Shown piece after piece: positions 1-8,488 of a stretch of DNA of 45,240 nt (the stretch's first letter is position 1; every line of letters starts with the position of its first letter). This stretch comes from Flavipsychrobacter stenotrophus (lineage in GTDB: Bacteria; Bacteroidota; Bacteroidia; Chitinophagales; Chitinophagaceae), in contig CAMDNC010000007.1 of NCBI GenBank assembly GCA_945902755.1, forward strand, positions 1-45,240, written 5' to 3'. The notes under the pieces are model-generated. The model was not told where the DNA came from. It saw nothing but the letters and a program-made list of their open reading frames with translations, and searched no databases. A program made the position numbers and the translations under genes.

Positions 1-1
1 C

Positions 2-493
2 CTTGGGGCTTATATCAACAAGGTTAGTGGTAGGAAAATGGTACTATGGAATGGTGCATGTATGGTGCATGAGATTTTTTCTTTAGAAAAAATATCGAAG
101 CTTAAAGCTCGACATTCTAGTGCTAAATTGATAGCACATCCTGAGTGTGAGGATGCTATATTAGGCATTGCTGATTTTATTGGGTCTACGACGGAGTTGT
201 TGAAATACACGCAAAATGCGAAAGTTGATACCTTTATAGTAGCTACTGAATCAGGTATTTTGCATAAAATGATTGAACTATCTCCTAATAAAACCTTTAT
301 CGCCGCTCCACCAGATAATGCTTGTGCGTGTAATGAATGCCCTCACATGAAAAGGAACTCGTTAGAAAAGATTTACAATTGTTTAAAATACGAGCAACCA
401 GAAATAGTAATGGATGAAGAGTTGAGGCTGGCAGCGAAGAAACCAATAGATAGAATGATGGAGATAAGTATCAGCGCAGGGCTGGTAGGATGA
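2..493 (+). CDS. nadA: Quinolinate synthase A, C-terminal part (truncated by window start)
   Basis: Open frame from base 2 (LGAYINKVSGRKMVLWNGACMVHEIF...AHPEC...GSTTELLKYT...FIVATESGILHKM...CACNECPHMKRNSLEKI); conserved NadA motifs and Cys residues. Confidence 0.95.
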   Translation, partial: LGAYINKVSGRKMVLWNGACMVHEIFSLEKISKLKARHSSAKLIAHPECEDAILGIADFIGSTTELLKYTQNAKVDTFIVATESGILHKMIELSPNKTFIAAPPDNACACNECPHMKRNSLEKIYNCLKYEQPEIVMDEELRLAAKKPIDRMMEISISAGLVG

Positions 494-594
494 AGAAATT
501 AAATTGTGTTAAGAATTTACTTCATGTGGAGTTAATTTTTGTTTATTTTATAAAATAGTTCTAAATTGTCAAACCAAATTAAAAATTTATTTTT

Positions 595-2559
595 ATGAAG
601 CAAGTGATTACGCTAAAAAATCTGCTTTTGGCTACATGTATAGCTGGAGCAAGTATTGCTAATGGTCAGGTTCAGCCATTGGCATTTGGACCTTTCCCTT
701 ACGGTACAGGTACGTCTGATCCAAATTGGTATGCAGATTACGTAGGGTTGCGTTTTGTGGTGAATAGTCCTGCCGCTGTAGCAGGTCAAAAAATTTACAC
801 TTTTGCATTCTCAGGTGGTACACCATGGGGTGGTGCTGTAACTACACCAATTATTAATGAGCAGATTTGTATGCCACCTCTGGGCGGTGATACTCTAGCA
901 TCTACTCTTGCTCCTGGTTCTATGACCGGCAAAATCGGTTATGTTTATCGTGGTGGTGGTATCGAGTTCGTTTGTAAAGCGCAACAGGTTCAAAACGCTG
1001 GAGCGATTGCGTGTGTTATAGTGAACAATATAAACGGCGGTCCTGTAGGAATGGGTGCTGGTACGGTTTGCTCTGCTGCGGGTATTACTATACCTGTGTT
1101 TATGATTTCTAAAGAAGATGGTGATGCTATAGGCGCGCTATACAGAGGTGGTGACACAGCACGTTTAACTATTACTCCATGGGGTTTAAGTCTTGCTAAT
1201 GATGCAGGTTTTGTGCCTGGTGGTATTGCAGGATGGCATAACTATGCTATACCTTCTAATCAATTGGGTGCAAGTGGAAATCCTTTCCCATATAAGATGG
1301 TTGATGGTGCATTCATTGCAAACTATGGTACAAACGATTTGTCTGGAGTTAACGTAACAAGTACTACAACATTTACTCCATCTGAAACTAGCGTTCCGGC
1401 TACGCAGCATACTAACACCGTGACGCTTTCTTCATTCCCTGCACTTGACTCGGTATATGCCATGTTTGATGATGCAGAGTATGATTTATCTGCTACCGGA
1501 AAAGGTCGGTTCGATGTGACTTATAATATTACACATTCTGTAGCTGATGCATACCCTGCCGATAACAGCCTTACTACTTCGTTCTACGTTACTGATAGCT
1601 TGTATTCTAAAGGTCGTTATGATATGGTTAACAATGCGCCAGTTAGAACAATCGGTTATTCGTTTAATGCTGGTGGAGATTTCTTGTGGGGACCGATGTA
1701 CTATGTTAGAAACGGTGGTACATCTATTTCTCGTGTGCAGTATTCATTGTCGACTAATACTGCTGGTCCGCTAGGTACACCTGCCAACATTTATCTCTTT
1801 AAATGGGCTGATGGTACAGGTGGTCAACCTGCTGATAGTGTTCTTCAGAATGGTGAGTTGACTTTGGCTTCTTTGGGTGTTCACAATTTCGATGGTGTTA
1901 ACGATACATCTGGCGCGTTATTGAATTTCTCTGGCATGGGCGATCCAGCGTCTGGTAACCCTACGACCATATATTTAGATGCTAATAGTTGGTATTATTT
2001 AGCTGTTGGTGTACCAGGTTCACACTTTCTTGGTGCTGATGGTATAGTGCACCCTTATCCACGTATCTATGGCCGTTTCCAGCTTAACAACAGCAATCTT
2101 GACTATACTAGTTTGGTGAATACTTCGACTGATGATATCATTGCCACTCCAACTGGTGCTAATACACCTACACCAAGTACTTTTGTTAGCTTTGTTAATT
2201 CTGTAGATTCATTTAACTTCAGCAGTACACGTGGTCTTATACCTGCAGTTGCAATGATTGCTAACAACAGTCCGGTTAGTGTAAATAACGCTCCAATTGT
2301 AACTGACACAAAGGTTTCATTGTTCCCAAATCCTGCTAAAGACGTTATGAATGTTTCTGTAGAATTAGAGAACACTTCTAAATTAGTGACTTTCACCATT
2401 ATAGATGGTCTTGGAAGATTTGTAAGTAAAGAAGTATACAATAATGTGAAAACAGGTAATTTCTCTGTTAACACTTCTAAACTGACTCCTGGTAATTACT
2501 TCTTTGTAATGAATACAGATTCTAAAGCAGTATCGAGGAATTTCGTTATTGCTAAGTAA
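595..2559 (+). CDS. Secreted protein with PA (protease-associated)-like domain and type IX secretion C-terminal sorting domain
   Basis: N-terminal signal peptide; PA-like stretch (GKIGYVYRGGGIEFVCKAQQVQNAGAIACVIVNN...ITIPVFMISKEDGDAI); C-terminal Por_Secre_tail-like SLFPNPAKDVMNVSVE...GNYFFVMNTDSKAVSRNFVIAK. Confidence 0.8.
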   Translation: MKQVITLKNLLLATCIAGASIANGQVQPLAFGPFPYGTGTSDPNWYADYVGLRFVVNSPAAVAGQKIYTFAFSGGTPWGGAVTTPIINEQICMPPLGGDTLASTLAPGSMTGKIGYVYRGGGIEFVCKAQQVQNAGAIACVIVNNINGGPVGMGAGTVCSAAGITIPVFMISKEDGDAIGALYRGGDTARLTITPWGLSLANDAGFVPGGIAGWHNYAIPSNQLGASGNPFPYKMVDGAFIANYGTNDLSGVNVTSTTTFTPSETSVPATQHTNTVTLSSFPALDSVYAMFDDAEYDLSATGKGRFDVTYNITHSVADAYPADNSLTTSFYVTDSLYSKGRYDMVNNAPVRTIGYSFNAGGDFLWGPMYYVRNGGTSISRVQYSLSTNTAGPLGTPANIYLFKWADGTGGQPADSVLQNGELTLASLGVHNFDGVNDTSGALLNFSGMGDPASGNPTTIYLDANSWYYLAVGVPGSHFLGADGIVHPYPRIYGRFQLNNSNLDYTSLVNTSTDDIIATPTGANTPTPSTFVSFVNSVDSFNFSSTRGLIPAVAMIANNSPVSVNNAPIVTDTKVSLFPNPAKDVMNVSVELENTSKLVTFTIIDGLGRFVSKEVYNNVKTGNFSVNTSKLTPGNYFFVMNTDSKAVSRNFVIAK

Positions 2560-2580
2560 TATCAACTGGTGTTTTTGTAA

Positions 2581-2612
2581 AGAGCAGCTAATTTTGGCTG
2601 CTCTTTTTTTTT
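2581..2612 (+). terminator. Rho-independent terminator
   Basis: agagcagc-taatttt-ggctgctct followed by a T tract, directly after the T9SS cargo gene. Confidence 0.85.
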
Positions 2613-2803
2613 ACACCTGTTTGTCAAAATGTAGTAAGAATTGTTTTTAATTGTAAGGTAGATATCGTTTTGGGTAAAAATCCAATGTTCGATTATGATA
2701 CTGGATGTAGTCGACAAAATGGACTTGTACGGTGGGATGTACAATAGGTATTTGATGATTAGCGTGTGGTATTGTTTAATGAATACTGTAACAGGATGCT
2801 CCT

Positions 2804-3436
2804 TTATTTGATACGATATCCTACACCGAAGTTTATACCTATTGGTCTGATGCCATTTTCAGGAATAATGTGTATTGACTGAGATATTTGGAGGTCAGGT
2901 GTAATGTCATAAATTATTCCCTGAGTAAAGATAATGTTGATGTATTTCAGTCCGTTAGTTAACCTTCTATCGTCGTTATTTAAGTCTGGGGTAGGTGAAC
3001 TATTATTGTTATAGAATTGGATACCTGTTCCTATATATGGCCTTAACCTTTTACGTTCATTTTGTAACTGATACTGAATACTAAGTGGTATTGAATTGGT
3101 TAAGGGGCTAGTTAAACTTATTGTTTTGTTCTGGCGACCATCATTACTGAGTATTTTGTCAATATCCCTAAAACTTAGTCCAGTTTCTAATCTTAACCTT
3201 GTGGTAAGTGTCATTCTGAAGAGAATCCTATTGGTTGTTTCTTCAGCAATTAGTGTTTTGTTAGTTAATGCTGGGTTATTTTTCTTATAAAGAGTATGGA
3301 TCTGGCGTTCGAAACCAATGGTGAGCTTATGACTTATTCTTGTAAGATTGCTTCTATCATAACCCTGTCCATAGCAATTACTTCCAACTATTGTAGTTGT
3401 TGCAAGTAAAGCAGTCAAGGTTATTTTTCTAATCAT
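2804..3436 (-). CDS. Outer-membrane beta-barrel family protein (uncharacterised)
   Basis: Signal peptide, alternating hydrophobic strands, C-terminal ...GINFGVGYRIK. Confidence 0.55.
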   Translation of the reverse strand: MIRKITLTALLATTTIVGSNCYGQGYDRSNLTRISHKLTIGFERQIHTLYKKNNPALTNKTLIAEETTNRILFRMTLTTRLRLETGLSFRDIDKILSNDGRQNKTISLTSPLTNSIPLSIQYQLQNERKRLRPYIGTGIQFYNNNSSPTPDLNNDDRRLTNGLKYINIIFTQGIIYDITPDLQISQSIHIIPENGIRPIGINFGVGYRIK

Positions 3437-3503
3437 TTGGTTTCGTTTCTTATAACGTGTAAATGTATATTATATTGTTAAAAGAAGGAAATTTTTCATT
3501 GTT

Positions 3504-3519
3504 GTTTCACGTGGAACAT
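3504..3519. promoter_or_regulatory. parS-like centromere site (ParB/Spo0J box)
   Basis: TGTTTCACGTGGAACA; reverse complement TGTTCCACGTGAAACA matches the known parS consensus TGTTNCACGTGAAACA. Confidence 0.85.
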
Positions 3520-3622
3520 CTATATGCTAGTATAAGCATTCTCTATTGGTTTATTGTTGTACAAATCTTGTGCCAAAAGTTTTTTATAATGATTACAAAT
3601 TCTTGTTGTAATTTTTGCTACG

Positions 3623-3630
3623 TATCTTTG
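3623..3630 (+). promoter_or_regulatory. Bacteroidetes-type -7 element (TAnnTTTG) immediately upstream of mnmG
   Basis: TATCTTTG ending 4 nt before the ATG at 3635; possible -33 TTG at 3603-3605 (17-nt spacer). Confidence 0.45.
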
Positions 3631-3634
3631 CCTT

Positions 3635-5503
3635 ATGTTTCCAGTATACGATGTTATTGTTGTAGGAGCAGGGCATGCGGGTTGCGAGGCCGCTGCTGCT
3701 GCTGCTAATATGGGGTCGAAGGTTTTGCTTGTAACAATGAATATGCAGACTATTGCCCAAATGAGTTGTAACCCTGCAATGGGAGGTATAGCAAAAGGTC
3801 AGATTGTACGTGAGATTGATGCTTTGGGTGGCTACAGCGGCATAGTTAGTGATAGGAGCACAATACAGTTTAGAATGCTTAACAAATCCAAGGGTCCTGG
3901 TATGTGGAGTCCTCGTACTCAGAATGATAGGATGTTGTTTGCTAGTACGTGGAGAGAGATGTTGGAGAATACTTCTAATGTTGATTTTTGGCAAGATATG
4001 GTGAAGGGATTAATTGTTTCACGTGGAACAATTGAAGGAGTAGTAACTGGAATGGGTCAAGAGATACGTGCAAAAAGTGTAGTGCTTACAAATGGCACCT
4101 TTCTGAATGGGGTTATACACGTAGGAGAGAAGCAGTTTGGTGGTGGTAGAATGGGAGAAAAAGGCGCCACTGGTATAACAGAACAACTGGTGGAACTGGG
4201 TTTTGAAACAGACAGACTTAAAACTGGTACACCACCAAGGGTAGATGGAAGGAGTCTGGACTACTCTAAGATGGAAATACAAGATGGTGATGATGAAGTA
4301 GTAGGATTCTCTTACTTGCCAATAGATAAAATAAAGCCTAAACAACAAAGGTGCTGCTGGATAACGTACACCAATCAGGAAGTACATGATATACTAAAGA
4401 CTGGTTTTGATCAGTCACCTATGTATCAGGGCAGGATAAAAGGAAGTGGACCTAGGTATTGTCCAAGTATAGAAGATAAAATAAGCAGGTTTGCTGAAAG
4501 AGAAAGGCACCAATTGTTTGTAGAACCTGAAGGATGGAACACAGTAGAGATATACGTGAATGGTTTTAGTACATCATTGCCAGAAGAGGTACAATTCAAA
4601 GCTTTAAAACTTGTACCAGGTTTTGAAAATTGCAAGTTTTTCAGACCAGGTTATGCAATAGAGTACGATTATTTTCCACCAACGCAGTTGAAATTCACAC
4701 TTGAAACGAAACTAATAAAGAATCTATTCTTTGCTGGACAGATAAATGGAACGACAGGCTATGAGGAAGCAGCTTGTCAGGGGTTGATGGCAGGTATTAA
4801 TGCATCTAGAGCGGCACACGAACAAGAACCATTGGTGTTGAAACGCAGCGATGCTTACATAGGTGTATTAATAGACGACCTGATAAATAAGGGTACCGAT
4901 GAACCATACAGAATGTTTACAAGTAGAGCAGAATACAGAACTCTTCTTAGACAAGATAATGCTGATTTCAGACTTACAGAGCTAGGATACAAAATAGGAT
5001 TAGCAAGTAAGGAAAGGTTCGAGTTGATGCAAAGCAAGAAAGAAAAGGTAAAAGCAATAAGAAAAGTACTCGGTGATTTTTCTGTCGACATGGAATCAGC
5101 TAACACATTTCTGATGGAAAACAGTTCAACTGCCCTGATAGAGAAAACAAAAGCACTAAAGTTACTACTCAGACCAGGAATAGGTCTAAAAGAGATGATG
5201 GTTGCAATACCTGCACTTGCTGATGCTATAAACGAGCAAGACCCATTAATACTAGAACAAGTAGAAATACAGACTAAATATGAAGTGTACATTGAAAAAG
5301 AACAAGAGCTGGTATTAAAGATGGCGAATCTGGAAGATTTATTGATACCAGATAGTTTTGATTATGAAAAGCTTTCTTCAATATCTTCTGAAGCAAGACA
5401 AAAACTACAGAAGATTAGGCCGGCTACATTAGGCCAAGCCAGCCGAATAAGCGGCGTAAATCCAAGCGATGTGCAGATTCTTATGGTGTACATGGGTAGG
5501 TAG
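3635..5503 (+). CDS. mnmG: tRNA uridine-5-carboxymethylaminomethyl(34) synthesis enzyme MnmG (GidA)
   Basis: YDVIVVGAGHAGCEAAAAAANMGSKVLLVTMN, CNPAMGGIAKGQIVREIDALGG, FAGQINGTTGYEEAACQGLMAGINA, full length 622 aa. Confidence 0.98.
   Translation: MFPVYDVIVVGAGHAGCEAAAAAANMGSKVLLVTMNMQTIAQMSCNPAMGGIAKGQIVREIDALGGYSGIVSDRSTIQFRMLNKSKGPGMWSPRTQNDRMLFASTWREMLENTSNVDFWQDMVKGLIVSRGTIEGVVTGMGQEIRAKSVVLTNGTFLNGVIHVGEKQFGGGRMGEKGATGITEQLVELGFETDRLKTGTPPRVDGRSLDYSKMEIQDGDDEVVGFSYLPIDKIKPKQQRCCWITYTNQEVHDILKTGFDQSPMYQGRIKGSGPRYCPSIEDKISRFAERERHQLFVEPEGWNTVEIYVNGFSTSLPEEVQFKALKLVPGFENCKFFRPGYAIEYDYFPPTQLKFTLETKLIKNLFFAGQINGTTGYEEAACQGLMAGINASRAAHEQEPLVLKRSDAYIGVLIDDLINKGTDEPYRMFTSRAEYRTLLRQDNADFRLTELGYKIGLASKERFELMQSKKEKVKAIRKVLGDFSVDMESANTFLMENSSTALIEKTKALKLLLRPGIGLKEMMVAIPALADAINEQDPLILEQVEIQTKYEVYIEKEQELVLKMANLEDLLIPDSFDYEKLSSISSEARQKLQKIRPATLGQASRISGVNPSDVQILMVYMGR
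4015..4030. promoter_or_regulatory. Second parS-like site, inside mnmG
   Basis: TGTTTCACGTGGAACA, identical 16-mer to 3504..3519. Confidence 0.85.
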
Positions 5504-5546
5504 AAGACAGCATGAACATAGATAGAATAATTAATTAGCTTCATAG

Positions 5547-5996
5547 ATGATAGATCCAGCTATTCTTTATTATTGTAAATATCAGGAAAGGTGTCATTAC
5601 GAGGTAAGGAATAAGTTGTATGAACTTGGGTTCTCAACAATTACGGTTGATGACCAAATAGCTGAACTAATAGCTGCCGATCTATTGAATGAGGAAAGGT
5701 TTGCTATAAGTTTTGCGAGAGGAAAATGGAGAATGCTTCACTGGGGCAGAAATAAGATACGGCAACATTTGAAAATTAGGAACGTATCGGAGTATTGTAT
5801 AAAAAGGGCTTTGCAAGAAATACCTGAAGGTGATTACCAAAGTATGCTAGAACAACTTACAATAAAGAAATGGAATGAGTTGAGAACAGAGAAGAGTAAG
5901 CAGACGAAAAAGGCGAAAGTTTATCGATACATGCTCCAGAAAGGCTTCGAGCAAGAATTGGTGTTAAGTTTTATAGCAGCATGTGAAAAAAAATAG
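5547..5996 (+). CDS. recX: Regulatory protein RecX
   Basis: Length and composition of RecX: CHYEVRNKLYELG, LIAADLLNEERFAISFARGKWRMLHWGRNKIRQHLKIRNVS, YRYMLQKGFE. Confidence 0.85.
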   Translation: MIDPAILYYCKYQERCHYEVRNKLYELGFSTITVDDQIAELIAADLLNEERFAISFARGKWRMLHWGRNKIRQHLKIRNVSEYCIKRALQEIPEGDYQSMLEQLTIKKWNELRTEKSKQTKKAKVYRYMLQKGFEQELVLSFIAACEKK

Positions 5997-6339
5997 GTAG
6001 GGGAAACTGCTCATTTCTGCCAGCTAATTTTATCTAGCTAGTTGGTGGGTGACGATTATTAAATAAAACTGATTTTTAGAAAAATTGGTGAAAACAGCTA
6101 AAAAGGGATATAAAAAACAGCTAAAATTGGCTTAAAGGCCGAGAATTGAATATTTTTAATAGAGCCCTATCACACCTCGTATAGCTAATTCCTAGAGCCT
6201 TTAATTTTTGTATAAATGCCGCTAGAAAAATGGTTTATGTTAAATAATGTATAATATATCATTTGTACCCTATTAAGGCACGAATTAGCCAACATAGCGT
6301 TATTTTTGTGAAAACCGTTTTACCTAAATATTGAAGGGG

Positions 6340-7923
6340 ATGAATTTCAGAAACACAGTTGTTGCATTCATATTTTTTTTGTTTGCTATGCAGCAATCTG
6401 CGGCACAAGAGTCATATAACGACCGAGCGAAAAAGTATATAAAACAATATGCATCTTATGCCATAGCAGATCAGCGAGTGTCTGGTGTGCCCGCTGCTAT
6501 TACGTTAGGTCAAGGAATATTAGAAACAGAAGCTGGCATAAGTGAGTTGGTGACACAAGCGAATAATCACTTCGGGATAAAGTGTAAAAATGGCTGGCAA
6601 GGACCGTCATTTTTGCACACGGACGATGCTAAGGATGAATGTTTTAAAAAATATAAAAATGCACTAGAGTCTTACAACGATCATTCTGCTCATTTGCACC
6701 GTAACCCTAGATATAGTATATTATTTAGTTATTCAGTTACAGATTATGCTCGTTGGGCTCACGGACTCAAAAAATGTGGGTATGCTACAAACCCAAGATA
6801 TGCCTATCAATTGATAAAAATCATAGAAGAGTTCAGGTTGCAGGAGTATACCTATGCCGCAGCAGATAGTTTATCTGATTTAACAGGGATAGAGGCAATA
6901 GCTGATGGTAATACAAATAATGTTTTGCAAGAAAAAGATGCAGTAACTGCCAGTAAGCAAAAAACAATAGAAACGCCACCATCGGGTACAAATCCTCAAG
7001 AAACCACACCGCAACCAACACCAATCAAAGACACAGTAATAATTGTACACAGCCATAGCTACGAAGGAGCAGCTGGCAATGTTGATAATAATACTGATAC
7101 CAACATTAACAATGGGTCTGAGTCATTGTCTATGTACCCAGCAGAAGAACCATTAGGAATAGAAGGGGCAATTGTAACCGTAAATGGATTGAAAGCGATT
7201 ACTGCCAAAAAGGGCGACGCATTGTTGCAGTATGCAATAAAACACAAAATACGGTATGCACAACTTTTGGAAATAAATGACCTGAATGATGAAGCGTTAC
7301 CATTTGACTCTTATATATATCTGGAGAAAAAGAATAGTGTTGGTCAAAAAGATAAACACATAGTGAAATTTGGAGAAACATTATTAATGATTTCACAGGT
7401 TGAAGGCATACAACTTAAAAAACTTGCTGCACTTAATTTGCTGAATACTTACGAACAACCTGTAGTTGGTGCAATTTTGGAACTAAAGAATACTGCAACT
7501 TCTAAACCTATAGTAGAAGACTATAAAGAAAAGCCGATACCAGTGCTAGAAAACACCACAGTGAGCAAAACAGAAGAAGTAAGTTTTGGGATGTCTTTTG
7601 AGGCACCAACCGAGAATGCTAAAAAAGTTGCTATCGAGAAAACATACGAGGAATTAAAAAAGGAATCAGAAGAAAATACACCTGTAGTAGAAGCAACTGG
7701 ACCAATTACTACCAAGGGAAATGATAAAAAGGATTTTATTCAATCAATAGAGAAGGATCAACCACAAAGAAAAGGTAGTATTCAATACCATGTGGTGAAA
7801 AAAGGAGAAACAGCTTTTTCCATTGCTAAACGTAATGACGTGACTGTGGAACAAATAGAAAAATGGAATTCGATAAAAGCTAGTAAACTTAAAGCCGGAC
7901 AAAAGATAATAGTCAAGAAATAA
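6340..7923 (+). CDS. Glucosaminidase (GH73-like) with C-terminal LysM repeats
   Basis: Signal peptide; SGVPAAITLGQGILETEAGISELVTQANNHFGIKCKNGWQGPSF...NPRYAYQLIKIIEEF; LysM at C-terminus (YHVVKKGETAFSIAKRNDVTVEQIEKWNSIKASKLKAGQKIIV). ATG at 6340 chosen over TTG at 6331. Confidence 0.88.
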   Translation: MNFRNTVVAFIFFLFAMQQSAAQESYNDRAKKYIKQYASYAIADQRVSGVPAAITLGQGILETEAGISELVTQANNHFGIKCKNGWQGPSFLHTDDAKDECFKKYKNALESYNDHSAHLHRNPRYSILFSYSVTDYARWAHGLKKCGYATNPRYAYQLIKIIEEFRLQEYTYAAADSLSDLTGIEAIADGNTNNVLQEKDAVTASKQKTIETPPSGTNPQETTPQPTPIKDTVIIVHSHSYEGAAGNVDNNTDTNINNGSESLSMYPAEEPLGIEGAIVTVNGLKAITAKKGDALLQYAIKHKIRYAQLLEINDLNDEALPFDSYIYLEKKNSVGQKDKHIVKFGETLLMISQVEGIQLKKLAALNLLNTYEQPVVGAILELKNTATSKPIVEDYKEKPIPVLENTTVSKTEEVSFGMSFEAPTENAKKVAIEKTYEELKKESEENTPVVEATGPITTKGNDKKDFIQSIEKDQPQRKGSIQYHVVKKGETAFSIAKRNDVTVEQIEKWNSIKASKLKAGQKIIVKK

Positions 7924-7931
7924 AGAGCACT

Positions 7932-8468
7932 ATGGAAAGAATAAAAATATTGGACAAAAGTTTTGTTCCATTTATAAGCAAAGAAGAAATAAGTAGCAGG
8001 ATAGCCGAAGTGGGTGCGATGATAAACAAGGACTATGAAGGCAAACAAGTATTGTTAATAGCGATCCTCAATGGTTCTTTTGTATTTGCTGCAGATTTGT
8101 TTCGCACACTTACCATCGATGCAGCTATTTCTTTTGTGAAACTAGCATCATATAAAGGCACCACATCTACTGGCAACGTAATAACTGCTATAGGTATGGA
8201 AGAAAGGCTGAATGACAGGCATATAATTATAGTAGAAGATATCATTGACACGGGCAAAACATTAAGTGCATTTATGCCTGAAATCTATCAGAGAGATCCA
8301 GCATCCGTGAAAATAGCTACTTTCCTCTCCAAACCAGATGCGCTGCAATACAAGGATATAAAAGCAGACTATGTAGCCTTCGAAATAGAAAACAAATTTG
8401 TTGTGGGATATGGCCTTGACTATGATGGTTATGGAAGAAACATTCCCAGTCTTATGGTTTTAGAATAA
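7932..8468 (+). CDS. hpt: Hypoxanthine phosphoribosyltransferase
   Basis: LLIAILNGSFVFAADLFRTL, IIIVEDIIDTGKTLSAF (PRPP loop), FVVGYGLDYDGYGRNIPSLMVL. Confidence 0.95.
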   Translation: MERIKILDKSFVPFISKEEISSRIAEVGAMINKDYEGKQVLLIAILNGSFVFAADLFRTLTIDAAISFVKLASYKGTTSTGNVITAIGMEERLNDRHIIIVEDIIDTGKTLSAFMPEIYQRDPASVKIATFLSKPDALQYKDIKADYVAFEIENKFVVGYGLDYDGYGRNIPSLMVLE

Positions 8469-8488
8469 TAGGAATTATATAATCCTTG

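Noticed and set aside
3561-3576. Minus-strand TTGGCACAAGATTTGT as another sigma-54 promoter upstream of the outer-membrane protein gene
   Set aside because: The -12 dinucleotide is GT instead of GC, and the predicted start would be about 110 nt from the gene; too weak to call.
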